A program made the translations under genes and the position numbers. Source: Planctomycetota bacterium (GTDB lineage: Bacteria > Planctomycetota > UBA1135 > GCA-002686595). Taken from it: a stretch of DNA of 64,000 nucleotides. The DNA lies in the NCBI GenBank assembly GCA_016714045.1, contig JADJNY010000006.1, positions 248,001 to 312,000 on the forward strand, written 5' to 3'. Below are positions 18,701 to 28,544 of this stretch, piece by piece (within the stretch, counting starts at the first letter, position 1; each line of letters begins with the position of its first letter). The notes under the pieces were generated by a model, which saw only the letters and a program-made list of their open reading frames with translations, made no database searches and was not told the DNA's origin.

Positions 18701-21700
18701 ATGCTCGCCACGCGCGCCTCCGGCACGTTCGTGCTCCTTTTCGCCGTGCTTTTCGCGGCGCTGCCCTCGCACTCGCCCGCCCGGGGCGAGTCGCGCGAGG
18801 CGCTCGCGTCGGCGACGGCCGCGGTCGCGTCCGGCGACCCGTGCACCTTCGACACGGACGGCGACGGCACGATGGACTGCTGGGACGGCTGTCCGACCGA
18901 CCCGAGCAAGATCGTGCCCGGCGTCTGCGGCTGCGGCGTGCCGGACACGGACACCGACGCGGACGGGACGCCCGACTGCAACGACGGGTGCCCGACGGAT
19001 CCCGACAAGACGGATCCCGGCAGTTGCGGCTGCGGCGTGCCCGACACGGACACCGACGGTGACGGCACGCCGGACTGCCTCGATGGGTGCCCGGCCGATC
19101 CGGAGAAGACCGATCCCGGCACGTGCGGCTGCGGCGTGCGCGACATCGACTCGGACGGCGACGGAGTCCTCAACTGCCTCGACGGTTGCCCCAACGACCC
19201 GCGCAAGTTCGCTCCAGGCGCATGCGGTTGCGGCGTCGAGGACCTCGACTCGGATGGAGACGGCGCGCTCGACTGCAACGACGGGTGCCCGAACGATCCG
19301 AACAAGACGGCGCCCGGCGCGTGCGGCTGCGGCACGCCCGACACGGACAGCGACGCCGACGGAACGCCCGACTGCAACGACGGCTGTCCCAACGATCCGC
19401 TCAAGCTCGCGCCTGGCACGTGCGGCTGCGGCGTGGCGGATGTCGACACGGACGCCGACGGCGTGCCCGACTGCAACGACGGCTGTCCGAACGACCCGCT
19501 GAAGCTCGCGCCCGGCGCGTGCGGTTGCGGCACACCCGACACGGACACGGACGCCGACGGCGTGCCCGACTGCAACGACGGTTGTCCGCTCGACCCGCTC
19601 AAGTCCGCGCCCGGCGACTGCGGCTGTGGCGTGCCCGAAACGGACAGCGACGCCGACGGCGTGCCGAACTGCATCGACGGCTGTCCGAACGATCCGCTGA
19701 AGCTCGCGCCCGGCGCGTGCGGATGCGGCACGCCCCGACACGGACACGGGCGCTGACGGCGTGCCGGACTGCAACGACGGCTGTCCGAACGACCCGCTCA
19801 AGTCCGCGCCCGGCGACTGCGGTTGCGGCGTGCCCTACACGGACAGCGACGCCGACGGAACGCCCGACTGCAACGACGGCTGTCCCAACGATCCGCTCAA
19901 GCTCGCGCCTGGCACGTGCGGCTGCGGCGTGGCGGATGTCGACACGGACGCCGACGGCGTGCCCGACTGCAACGACGGCTGTCCGAACGACCCGCTGAAG
20001 CTCGCGCCCGGCGCGTGCGGTTGCGGCGCACCCGACACGGACACGGACGCCGACGGCGTGCCCGACTGCAACGACGGTTGTCCGCTCGACCCGCTCAAGT
20101 CCGCGCCCGGCGACTGCGGCTGTGGCGTGCCCGAAACGGACAGCGACGCCGACGGCGTGCCGAACTGCATCGACGGCTGTCCGAACGATCCGCTGAAGCT
20201 CGCGCCCGGCGCGTGCGGATGCGGCACGCCCGACACGGACACGGACGCGGACGGCGTGCCGGACTGCAACGACGGCTGTCCGAACGACCCGCTCAAGTCC
20301 GCGCCCGGCGACTGCGGTTGCGGCGTGCCCGACACGGACAGCGACGCCGACGGCGTGCCGAACTGCCTCGACGGGTGCCCGAACGACCCGCTGAAGCTCG
20401 CTCCTGGCGCCTGCGGGTGCGGGACGCCGGACATCGACTCGGACGCCGACGGCGCGCTCGACTGCAACGACGGGTGCCCGAACGACCCGAACAAGGTCGC
20501 GCCCGGCCTCTGCGGCTGCGGCGTCCCGGAGAACCCGATCACGTTCTATCGCGATGCGGACGGCGACGGCCACGGCGACGCGCAGCACGAGCTCGTCGCG
20601 TGCTCACCGCCGCCGGGCTTCGTGCTGTCCTCCGACGACTGCGACGACACACGTGCGACGACGCACCCGCTCGCGGCCGAGCTCTGCGCGAACGAGCTCG
20701 ACGACGACTGCGACGCGATGGTCGACGAGGAGACTCCGCACCGGAACCCGATCGTCGCCGAGAACCTCCTCCCCGGAACGCCGCGTTCGGAGTGGGACGT
20801 CGCGGGCGCCGGCGATCCGAGCATCCAGGGTTTCGCGAGCCCGTTCAGCGTGAACCACGGCACGACCGTCCAGTTCAAGATCAAGACGGACTCGGCGGCG
20901 TACCACATCGACATCTACCGCCTCGGCTACTACGGTGGGCTTGGCGCGCGGCGCATCACGACGATCACGCCGGCCGTCGCGCTGCCGCAGACGCAGCCCG
21001 TCTGCTTGCAGGACCCGAGCTCAGGTCTGATCGACTGCGGCAACTGGACCGTCTCCGCGTTCTGGAACATCCCGGGCGACGCGGTGTCCGGCGTCTACCT
21101 CGCGCGCCCCGTGCGCGACGACGGCGCGAACGCGGGCAAGGCCGCGCACATCCCGTTCGTCGTGCGCGCCGACGGGAGCTGCGGTGGGCTCCTCTTCCAG
21201 ACCTCCGACACGACCTGGCAGGCGTACAACTCGTACGGCGGTGCGAGCCTCTACGTCGATCACGTGTTCGGGCTCCCGGCGGGACGCGCGAGCAAGGTCT
21301 CCTACAACCGACCGTTCGCGACGCGCAACGACACGGACGGCATCGGCAAGCGCGACTACTTCTTCTGGGCCGAGTACCCGATGATCCGGTGGCTCGAGGC
21401 CAACGGATATCGCGTCACGTACGCAAGCGGGATCGACTCGGCCACGCGCGGGGCCGACCTCCTCGATCACGACGCCTTCCTCTCCATCGGGCACGACGAG
21501 TACTGGAGCGGCGAGCAGCGCGCGAACGTCGAGGCGGCGCGCGACGCGGGCGTGGACCTGCTCTTCCTCAGCGGCAACGAGTGCTTCTGGAAGACGCGCT
21601 GGGAGCCGAGCAAGGTCGACCGGACCCCGAACCGCACGCTCGTCTGCTACAAGGAGACGCACTCGAACGCGCGCATGGATCCGACGCCCGGCGTGTGGAC

Positions 21701-23072
21701 CGGGACGTGGCGCGATCCGCGCTTCGCGTCGACGACGGACGGCGGCCGCCCCGAGAACGCGCTCATGGGCACGCAGTTCATGGTGAACGGCCCGCGCAAC
21801 GACAACTTGACCGTTCCCGCGACCTACGGACGCATGCGGCTGTGGCGCAACACCGCGATCGCGACGATGCCGCTGGCGCAGACCGCGTTTTTCCCCGCTG
21901 GGCTCCTCGGCCACGAGTGGGACGCCGACGTCGACAACGGCTCGCGCCCGGCCGGCCTCGTGTCGTTCTCGCGCACGAACGTCTACCTCCCCTTCCACTA
22001 CCTCTTCGACAACGGTTCGACCTACGGCACGACGACGGCGACCCACGCGCTGACGATGTACCGCGCGCCCAGCGGAGCCCTCGTCTTCTCCGCCGGAACG
22101 GTCCAGTGGTCGTGGGGTCTCGACGAGGTGCACGACGGCACGACCCTGACGCCCGACAACTCGATCCGGCAGGTGACCGTCAACGTGCTGGCCGACATGG
22201 GGCTCCATCCCGAGTCGCTGCGCGCGCCGCTCGTGCCCGCGAGCGCGTCCTTGGACGAGACGCCGCCGCGTGCGTGGATCGTCGAGCCGCGCTCCGGCGC
22301 GACCGTGCCCGGTCGCAGCGGCTTCTGGATCGAAGGCCGGGCAACGGACTCCGGCGGCGGCCTCGTCGGTGCGGTCGAAGTGTCGATCGACGGCGGTCGG
22401 CGCTGGCACCCCGCGACGGGCCGCGACCCGTGGAGCTTCCACGTCCCGCCCGGCGACGCGGGGCCGATGACGATCCTCTGCCGCGCGACGGACGACAGCT
22501 TGAACATGCAGGCTCGCAACAGCGCGGTCGTCGTCGTCCGCAGCGGCAGCGACCCCGCCCCGCTGCATCTGTTCGCGCAGAACGGTCCGCCGCCGACGAC
22601 GACCTCAGCGGAGATGCGCGCGCTCGAGGTCGGCGTGCGCTTCAAGACCAGCGTCCCCGGCGTCGTCACCGGCGTGCGCTTCTACAAGGGGGCCGGCAAC
22701 GTGGGCCGCCACATCGCGCACCTGTGGGCCTCGAACGGGACGCTCCTCGCGGCGGCCGAGTACCGCGTCGAGACGGAGAGCGGCTGGCAGGAGGTCGAGT
22801 TCGACAACCCTGTCGCGATCCAGGCCAACGTGCTCTACACGGCCTCCTACCACGCACAGTGCGGCCACGTGCCGATCCAGACCGGCTACTTCCTCGCGCA
22901 GGACGTGCAGAGCGGTCCGCTGCTCGCCCCACGCGCCACGGGCTCGTTCGGCAACGGCGTCTTCAAGTACGGCGCGGCGGCCTTCCCCACCGACTCCTCG
23001 CAGGGCGCGAACTACTGGGTCGACGTGTCCTTCCGGCCGAATTCGGACCCCTACCAGGACTCCGGTCACTGA
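18701..23072 (+). CDS. Secreted repeat protein with dimethylformamidase-like and DUF4082 domains, frameshifted
   Basis: Two frames join into about 1,456 residues. ATG 18701 begins a signal peptide. Residues 51 to about 610 are 17 Cys-rich Ca-binding type units (DxDxDGxPDCNDGCPxDPxK). One MopE-like unit follows (DADGDGHGD, DDCDD, LDDDCD). About 680-1165 resembles the C-terminal domain of the N,N-dimethylformamidase large subunit (YRLGYYGG, SYNRPF, GHDEYWS, LSGNECFWKTRWE). A beta domain (about 1188-1280) and a DUF4082 domain (about 1286-1456, FYKGAGNVGRHIAHLW) end the protein. The frame shifts by one at CCCC 19733-19736; the duplicated copy has CCC. An intact protein with a base error is the simplest reading. 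Enzymatic activity is not established. Confidence 0.85.
18851..20528 (+). repeat. 17 tandem units of about 99 bp (Ca-binding type-3-like)
   Basis: Seventeen consecutive 33-residue units (the first 31) carry alternating Asp and a fixed pattern of four Cys (DCNDGC, CGCG). DNA identity is high between neighbouring units, highest in units 6-16. The unit length, multiple of three and coding bias show expansion within a coding frame. It is not a CRISPR array: no conserved repeat with unique spacers. Confidence 0.95.
19340..20330 (+). repeat. Tandem duplication of a five-unit block (about 495 bp)
   Basis: Units 6-10 (19340-19835) and 11-15 (19836-20330) match unit for unit, including the distinctive VADVDTDADG, PLDPLKSAPGD and PNCIDG variants. 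The first block is 496 bases because of the extra C at 19733-19736, the second 495. A few substitutions separate them (for example TGADG versus TDADG). Confidence 0.9.
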
Positions 23073-23104
23073 GCGCCGCGGCGGGCAGCGCGTACACTCG
23101 GCGC

Positions 23105-23788
23105 ATGAGCGGACCCCGACGCACGCGCGCACGAGCCCGATCGCTGCTCTCGTTCCTTCAGCCCCAAGTGCTGGAGCGCCGCCGCACCGAGCACAACCCG
23201 ATGCTGCAGGTGATCGAGGTGAACGGCCAGCGACGCCTCGACGGGCTGACGGTGAACTACTCGTGCGGCAGCCTCGAGCGCGTGCTCGCGGACGCGTTCG
23301 CCGAGCTCGAGCTCGAGCGCCGCCCCGTCGGCAACGCCCTGCTCCTTGGGTTCGGTGCGGGCAGCGCGGTGCGCCTCCTCCGGCGCTCGCACGGCCGCGA
23401 CGTGCGCTTCACCGCCGTCGAGATCGATCCGGTCGTCATCGAGCTCGCCCGGCGCTGGTTCGCGTTCGACGGCGACGCGGGCGTCGAGTTCGTCGAGGCG
23501 GACGCGCGCGCGTTCGTCACGACGTGCGAGCGACGCTTCGACCTCGTGCTCGTCGACGTCTTCGTCGACGAGTGCGTGCCGAAGAGCCTGCACGGCGCCG
23601 ACTTCGCGCGCGAGGCCGGCGCGCTCGTGCGCCCCGGCGGCCGACTCGTCTTCAACACGCTCGCCGATTCGGTCGCGCGCGTGCACGAGTCCGAGGCCAT
23701 CGAGCGCGCGCTCCGCTCCGCCCTCGGACACGTCGAGCGCCTCGACGTCCGCACGAACCGCGTGTTCGCGTGGGAAGCGCCGGCCTGA
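23105..23788 (+). CDS. Spermidine synthase-like SAM-dependent methyltransferase
   Basis: The protein has 227 residues from ATG 23105. It has a Rossmann methyltransferase core with motif I LLLGFGAGSAVRLL (about 80-93), an acidic ribose-binding VEIDPVVI (about 107) and FVEADARAFV plus LVLVDVFVDE. The arrangement is that of the spermidine synthase / fused MFS-SpeE family without the SpeE N-terminal domain. The key polyamine-site residues are not obvious, so substrate is unknown. It lies 32 bases downstream of the repeat protein. Confidence 0.85.
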   Translation: MSGPRRTRARARSLLSFLQPQVLERRRTEHNPMLQVIEVNGQRRLDGLTVNYSCGSLERVLADAFAELELERRPVGNALLLGFGAGSAVRLLRRSHGRDVRFTAVEIDPVVIELARRWFAFDGDAGVEFVEADARAFVTTCERRFDLVLVDVFVDECVPKSLHGADFAREAGALVRPGGRLVFNTLADSVARVHESEAIERALRSALGHVERLDVRTNRVFAWEAPA

Positions 23789-23844
23789 GGGCCTGTGAAG
23801 AGCGCCGCGATGCGGAGCACGGCGACGATACCTCCCGAAACGAA

Positions 23845-23871
23845 CACGGACGGCCGCGAGGACCGTCCGTG
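23845..23871. terminator. Hairpin between convergent methyltransferase and pilT genes
   Basis: A perfect 9-bp stem (23845-23853 with 23863-23871) with a 9-base loop lies in the 106-base convergent gap. GC-rich and without T-run; position supports a bidirectional terminator. Confidence 0.6.
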
Positions 23872-23894
23872 CCCGACGAGCGCGTGCTCCGCGA

Positions 23895-25175
23895 TCAGGT
23901 CTTCTTCTTGAACCCGCCGAACGGGTCGAAGCCCGGGGCCGCAGCGGGACGCTGAGCCGGCGCCGACTGCGGCTGCGCGGCCGGCGCGCCGCCCGCGGGC
24001 AGGGGTCCGCGCGGCGCGGAGGTCTGCGGCTGACCGGCCGGAGCCTGCGTGCCCGGAGCGCCGGACGCGACCGTCTCGCCGGGTTCGGAGAGCGAGGAGA
24101 GGTCGATCTTGAGGCCGAGCTTCTGAATCTTGTTCATCATCTCCTCCTTGTTGATCGCCTTCAGGTACGCCTCCATCGGATCGACGAGGCCTTGCTTGAC
24201 GAGCTCCTCGAGCGAGTCGTTCAGGAGGCGCATGCCGTACTTCGCGCCGGTCTGCATCGCGGAGACGAGCTGGTGCGTCTTGCCCTCGCGGATGTTCGAC
24301 GCGATCGCCGTGTTGACGATCATGATCTCGAGCGCGGCGATGCGGCCCTTCGGCTGGCGCTTGCACAGGGTCTGCGCGATGACGCCCTTGAGCGAGCTCG
24401 CGAGCATCGTGCGAATCTGCGACTGGCGGTCGGCCGGGAACTGATCGATCACGCGGTCGACCGTCGACATCGCGGTGTTCGTGTGAAGCGTGCCGAACAC
24501 GAGGTGGCCCGTCTCGGCCGTCTCGATCGCGATCTCGACCGTCTCGAGGTCGCGCATTTCGCCGACGAGCACGATGTCCGGGTCCTCGCGCAGCGCGGCG
24601 CGGAGCGCGCGCTTGAAGCTCTGCGTGTGACGGTGGACTTCGCGCTGGTTGATGCGGCAGCTCTTGTCCTCGTGCACGAACTCGACCGGGTCCTCGATCG
24701 TGATGATGTGGTCTTTGCGCGTGCGGTTGATGTGGTCGATCATCGCCGCGAGCGTCGTCGACTTGCCCGAGCCCGTCGGACCCGTGACGACGACGAGGCC
24801 CTTCGACAAGTGGCACAGGTCGAGCACGGCCTTCGGCAGCCCGAGTTGCTCCGCCGACAGCACCGTCGACGGGATCTGGCGGAACACGGCGCCCGGACCC
24901 TTGCGGTCGAGGAACAGGTTCGCGCGGAAGCGCGCGAGACCGGGGAGCTCGTACGCGAAGTCCGTGTCGTGCTCCTCGAGGAACTGCTTCTTGTTGTTGT
25001 CCGGCGTGATCTCGAACAGGATCGCCTGCAGCTGCTCCGCCGTGATCATCGGGCAACCTTCCACCGCCTGCATGTCGCCGTGGAGGCGGAACATGGGCAC
25101 GCAGTTGGAGGTCATGTGCAGGTCGGAGGCGCCTTCTTGCACCATCCGTTGGAACAGGGCATCGATCCAGGCCAT
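23895..25175 (-). CDS. pilT: PilT-type retraction / secretion ATPase
   Basis: The protein has 426 residues from ATG 25175 (MAWIDALF). It has a PAS-like N-domain, Walker A GPTGSGKST (about 130), Asp box IITIEDPVEFVH, Walker B DIVLVGEMRDLET and His box HLVFGTLHTN, all intact. Residues of about 360-426 are a Pro/Ala/Gln-rich disordered extension ending GFDPFGGFKKKT, longer than classic PilT. PilT hexamers depolymerise type IV pili and drive twitching. No other pilus gene is in this window, so the pilus assignment rests on family similarity. Confidence 0.93.
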   Translation of the reverse strand: MAWIDALFQRMVQEGASDLHMTSNCVPMFRLHGDMQAVEGCPMITAEQLQAILFEITPDNNKKQFLEEHDTDFAYELPGLARFRANLFLDRKGPGAVFRQIPSTVLSAEQLGLPKAVLDLCHLSKGLVVVTGPTGSGKSTTLAAMIDHINRTRKDHIITIEDPVEFVHEDKSCRINQREVHRHTQSFKRALRAALREDPDIVLVGEMRDLETVEIAIETAETGHLVFGTLHTNTAMSTVDRVIDQFPADRQSQIRTMLASSLKGVIAQTLCKRQPKGRIAALEIMIVNTAIASNIREGKTHQLVSAMQTGAKYGMRLLNDSLEELVKQGLVDPMEAYLKAINKEEMMNKIQKLGLKIDLSSLSEPGETVASGAPGTQAPAGQPQTSAPRGPLPAGGAPAAQPQSAPAQRPAAAPGFDPFGGFKKKT

Positions 25176-25321
25176 GGTCGTCTCGCTTCGGGTCCGAGGT
25201 GCGGGTTCGGAACGCTTTTCGGACGGATGCCGCGGGAACTGGACCTCGCGCCACCGAGGGCCCGCGCCGGTCCCGGTCCAGGCACCGTTCCGCGGCCGTG
25301 GGGCCGTTTCCAGCCTCGGGA

Positions 25322-25897
25322 TCAGCCCGCGCGGGACGCGCCCGTCTCGGGGCCGAGGAGCGCCATCGTCGCGCGCCACTCGCGCTCCAGGTCGATGGGG
25401 TCCGGCAGATGGAACGCGTGCAGTCCCGCCTCGAAGCTCTCGAAGACGCCCTGCACGGTGACCTGCACGCCGCGGACGCGCTGGCGCAGTTCCGCCTTCC
25501 AGGCGCGGGCGCGCTCGAGCGCGCGATCGTCGTCGAGCATCCACAGCTCCGCGTCCTGGCGCGGGAACAGGTTGCGCCACAGCTCCTCGTACGCAAACGC
25601 GCGCACGAGGCGGTCGGGGTCGAAGCTCTTCGCGTAGAGCGCCGTCGCCGCGCGAGGCCAGTCCGAGAGCGCGCGCTTCTCCGCGACCCTGGCGCCGCGG
25701 ACGGAGAGCGCCCGCTCGAGGCTCTCGGCGAAGCGCAGGCCCGCGGGCGTCACGACGGCGAACGGTCGCACGGGCGGCGGCGTCCGCGGGTTCGAGAGGT
25801 CGGCGGCGAGCCGCGCGCGGAAGCTCTCGAGCTCCGCGCGCGTCGGCGCGTCGAAGCGCCAGACCACGGTGCGTTCCAGACTGCTCAGGGCGTCCAT
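25322..25897 (-). CDS. Hypothetical protein coupled to the radical SAM gene
   Basis: The protein has 191 residues from ATG 25897, which lies inside the 3' end of the radical SAM gene (13-base overlap), so the two are cotranslated. It is mixed alpha/beta, with FAVVTPAGLRFAESLERAL, an ARVAEKRAL segment and DLEREWRATMALLG. The opening strand-helix pattern and the C-terminal HLPDPIDLEREW faintly recall nucleoside diphosphate kinase-like folds, but the NDPK active-site motif NxxHGSDS is absent. Function unknown; a substrate or accessory protein of the radical SAM enzyme is inferred from overlap only. Confidence 0.75.
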   Translation of the reverse strand: MDALSSLERTVVWRFDAPTRAELESFRARLAADLSNPRTPPPVRPFAVVTPAGLRFAESLERALSVRGARVAEKRALSDWPRAATALYAKSFDPDRLVRAFAYEELWRNLFPRQDAELWMLDDDRALERARAWKAELRQRVRGVQVTVQGVFESFEAGLHAFHLPDPIDLEREWRATMALLGPETGASRAG

Positions 25898-27055
25898 GTC
25901 GGTGCTCGTCGCGCTCCGGCGCGCGCCTCGTTGGCGTGTTGGTTGAACTCGCGCGTGCAGTGCAGGCAGTAGCGCGCGCAGATCGGATCGGTCGTGCAGT
26001 CGCCGCGCGCCACGAACGCGGCGGTCTTCGCGCGCTGGACGGACTGGGGCTCGTCGATGCGGCCGAGCGGCGCGCCGCCCTCGCGCAGGTAGACGGAGCA
26101 CGGGTAGTAGTTCACGGCGTCGACCGTGCGTTCGGTGAGCGGGACGTAGCACCGCCACGTGCCGTCGGAATGCGGCCGCGCGCGGTCGAGACCGATGGAA
26201 TCCGGGGCGAAGACGGTGCCGAGCTTGCGACGCAGGAGCGGAAAGCGCTCGTCCGGCAGCTCCGCGACGAGCGCGGCGAGCGCGCGCTCCACGGCGTCGC
26301 GCTCCGGGAAGTCGGCGAGGTCGCGCGCGCGATCGACCTCGGTGATCAGCTTCACGTCGTCCGCGCCGAGGTCGACGAGGAAGCGCACGATGCGCGGCAA
26401 CCCGGCGCGGTTCGCGCGCGTCACGACGAGGTTGAAGATCAGGAAGAAGTCCGCGCCGTGCTTGCGGGCCCGCCCCAGCGCGCGCGCCGTACGGATGCTC
26501 TTCCGCCACATCCCGCGCCGCGCGGTGAGCAAGTCGCCCGTGCGCTCGTCCGCGGCGTCGATCGAGATCCGCAGCTCGTCGAGCCCCGCGTCGACGAGCT
26601 CGAGGTACCGCTCCGCGGGCAACGTGCCGTTCGACGTCAAGCTCGTGCGCGCGACGCCGCGTTCCTTCGCGCGGCGCGCCATCCGCGCGAGGTCGCGCAC
26701 GGTGAGCGCCTCGCCGCCCGTGAAGTGCAGGTGCTCGATCGGCGTCGTGCCGTGCCCGGCGAGCAGCCGCTCGAAGTCGTCGTAGGCGAAGCTCTTCGCC
26801 TTCGCGGGCCCGCGCGGCGAGCTCCTCCGGCGTGCGTGCGATCGTCTTGCAGTACGGACACGCCAGGTTGCAGCGGTACGTCAGGAAGACGGTCACGCGG
26901 TGCAGCGGGTGGTCCGCGCCGACGCGCTCGGGCTCGTCGACGAGCTCGCCGAGGTCGGCGACGCGCGCCGCGAGCACGTCCTCGAACAGGAGGTCGGGCG
27001 CGCGACTGCGAGCGGGAGCGCGGTCGGCTGTGGGTGCGGCGTGCGTGGGGCTCAC
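25885..27055 (-). CDS. Radical SAM protein with SPASM-like C-terminal cysteines, frameshifted
   Basis: The GTG start at 27055 has GGGGAGG just upstream. The cluster motif CNLACPYC (CxxxCxxC) lies near residue 50, and HFTGGEAL (SAM-binding GGE) near 100. Between them the frame must shift by one around 26806-26816 (at the junction ELAAR to GPAKAKSFAYDDFERLL). The corrected product is about 389 residues. The C-terminal half has clustered cysteines (WRCYVP, YPCSVYL, CTTDPICARYCLHC) like SPASM/twitch auxiliary Fe-S clusters, which are typical of peptide-modifying enzymes. Substrate unknown. Downstream is an overlapping 191-residue partner. Confidence 0.85.
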
Positions 27056-27254
27056 GGGGACCTCCCCGGCCCGCACGCGCGCGAACGCACGCTCGAAGAC
27101 CGGCTTTCGGGCATCGGAAGTTCGCGCGCGGCGCTTGAGGGTGCTCCCGCGCCCTTCCCGGGTTCGAATGGAGTACGGAGCGACCGGTCGCTTGTCCGGC
27201 TCCTCTCGACCGCTAGACTCCGGCGTCCCCCATCACCGACAGGACCCGAGACTC

Positions 27255-28151
27255 ATGAAGCTCCTCCACGCCGCGCTCCTCACCTTCGTGCTCGCTGCCC
27301 CGGCCGCGGCCGACGTCCTCCTCACGAAGTCCGTCCACACGGACGAGTTCACGACGCCGAACGGCGTGCAGCCTGCGAAGACCGAATCGCAGCTCGTCTG
27401 GCTCGCGAAGGACAAGGTCCGCGCCGAGATGGGGCCCGTCACGTACGTCGTGCGGCTCGACCAGCGCAAGCTGTTCCTCCTGCGGCCCGCGGAGAAGACC
27501 TTCAGCGCGATCGACCTGCCGGTGAACCTCGCCGCGCACGTGCCGAAGAGCGACGAGACGAAGTTCGAGCAGATGAAGTCGCGCCTCGCGCTCAGCGCCC
27601 TGGTCACGCCGACCGAGGAGACCGAGCGCGTGAAGGGCTGGGCCGCGAAGAAGTACAAGGTGCAGACCTCGATCCTCGACACGCCGTCCGACGAGACGAT
27701 CTGGACGACGAAGGACATCGAGGTCGACTGGACGAGCTTCTGGGACGCGCAGGCGGCGCTGCGCAGCTTGCAGCCGGGCAGCGAGACCTTGATCCTCGAG
27801 ATGCGCAAGCTCGACGGCATCGTGGTCAAGGCGGACCGCACGCGTACGACGGCCGCGGGCAAGCTCCACTCGCTCGAGGAGCTCGTCTCCGCCGAGCGGA
27901 AGGAAGCGCCCGAGGGCACCTACGAGGTCCCGAAGGACTACACGGAGAAGCCGTTCGACCCGATCGCCGAGCTGCGGCGCATGGTCGGCGCGCGGCCGGG
28001 CGCGGGTCCGGGCGACACGCCGGCGCCGGGCGAGAAGCCGGCCGACGAGAAGCGCGGCGAGCGTCGCCGCGGCGAGAAGGACGCGAACGGCGGCGGCGAG
28101 AAGCGCGGGGGCGAGCCCAAGCGCGGCGGTGACGCGAAGCAGGGCGGCTGA
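27255..28151 (+). CDS. Exported DUF4412-like protein with Lys/Arg/Gly-rich tail
   Basis: The protein has 298 residues from ATG 27255 with a clear signal peptide ending AAAA near residue 19. The core (about 20-215) has the beta-rich pattern of DUF4412-type proteins (TESQLVWLAKDKVRAEMG, VVRLDQRKLFLLRPAEKTFS), probably a periplasmic lipid- or protein-binding fold. Residues of about 240-298 are a low-complexity charged tail (GEKRGGEPKRGGDAKQGG). It is monocistronic, followed by a strong hairpin. Function unknown. Confidence 0.85.
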   Translation: MKLLHAALLTFVLAAPAAADVLLTKSVHTDEFTTPNGVQPAKTESQLVWLAKDKVRAEMGPVTYVVRLDQRKLFLLRPAEKTFSAIDLPVNLAAHVPKSDETKFEQMKSRLALSALVTPTEETERVKGWAAKKYKVQTSILDTPSDETIWTTKDIEVDWTSFWDAQAALRSLQPGSETLILEMRKLDGIVVKADRTRTTAAGKLHSLEELVSAERKEAPEGTYEVPKDYTEKPFDPIAELRRMVGARPGAGPGDTPAPGEKPADEKRGERRRGEKDANGGGEKRGGEPKRGGDAKQGG

Positions 28152-28173
28152 GCCCGCGCCGCGGTACGAAACG

Positions 28174-28213
28174 GCGACGAGCCGGTCGAGCACGCGCTCG
28201 ACCGGCTCGTCGC
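28174..28213 (+). terminator. Strong intrinsic terminator after the DUF4412-like gene
   Basis: A perfect 17-bp stem (28174-28190 with 28197-28213) closes a 6-base loop CACGCG and is followed by GTTTCC. It begins 23 bases after the stop codon. This is the best terminator in the window. Confidence 0.85.
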
Positions 28214-28327
28214 GTTTCCGGCCACTGCGCACGTCGCGCTTCCCCCAGCGAGACGCCGGCGCCACCTGCGACGGGCGCGGGCGCGGCCTCCGCCGCAGGA
28301 GCACGCTCCCGCGCGGGCGCACGCGGC

Positions 28328-28455
28328 GGCGCAGGCGCACCCTGCGCAGCGAGCGCACGCTTCGGCGCAAGCCACCTTGCGCAGCGGGCGCACGCTTCGG
28401 CGCAGGCGCACCTTGCGTAGCGGGCGCAGACTCCGCCGCGGGCGCACGCTTCGGC
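28328..28455. repeat. Degenerate 36-bp tandem repeat upstream of the enoyl-CoA hydratase gene
   Basis: Three to four imperfect copies of a roughly 36-base unit (GGCGCAGGCGCACCTTGCGC then AGCGGGCGCACGCTTC) start at 28328, 28364 and 28399. The second is one base shorter. The whole stretch 28225-28530 is low-complexity GC-rich DNA without coding bias, and holds nothing else I recognise apart from the next gene's ribosome-binding site. Confidence 0.7.
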
Positions 28456-28544
28456 GCGGCGGTCGCTCCGCCGCGGGCGCACTCGCCGCCGCGCGCTTGC
28501 CGCCGCCGCGCAGGCACGTCACGATCCGCGCGAGGTCACGCCGC

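Noticed and set aside
18851..20528. CRISPR-like periodic array
   Set aside because: Repeat is 99 bp, coding and contiguous, with no unique spacers and no cas genes.
26637..26861. Independent small ORF over the radical SAM gene
   Set aside because: It is a shadow; the correct reading is a single frameshifted gene.
27140..27180. tRNA-like TTCGAAT element
   Set aside because: No flanking 5-bp T-arm stem and no acceptor or anticodon arms fit.
28377..28544. N-terminal extension of the enoyl-CoA hydratase
   Set aside because: It reads through the intergenic tandem repeats; the RBS-supported ATG 28545 already gives the whole core.
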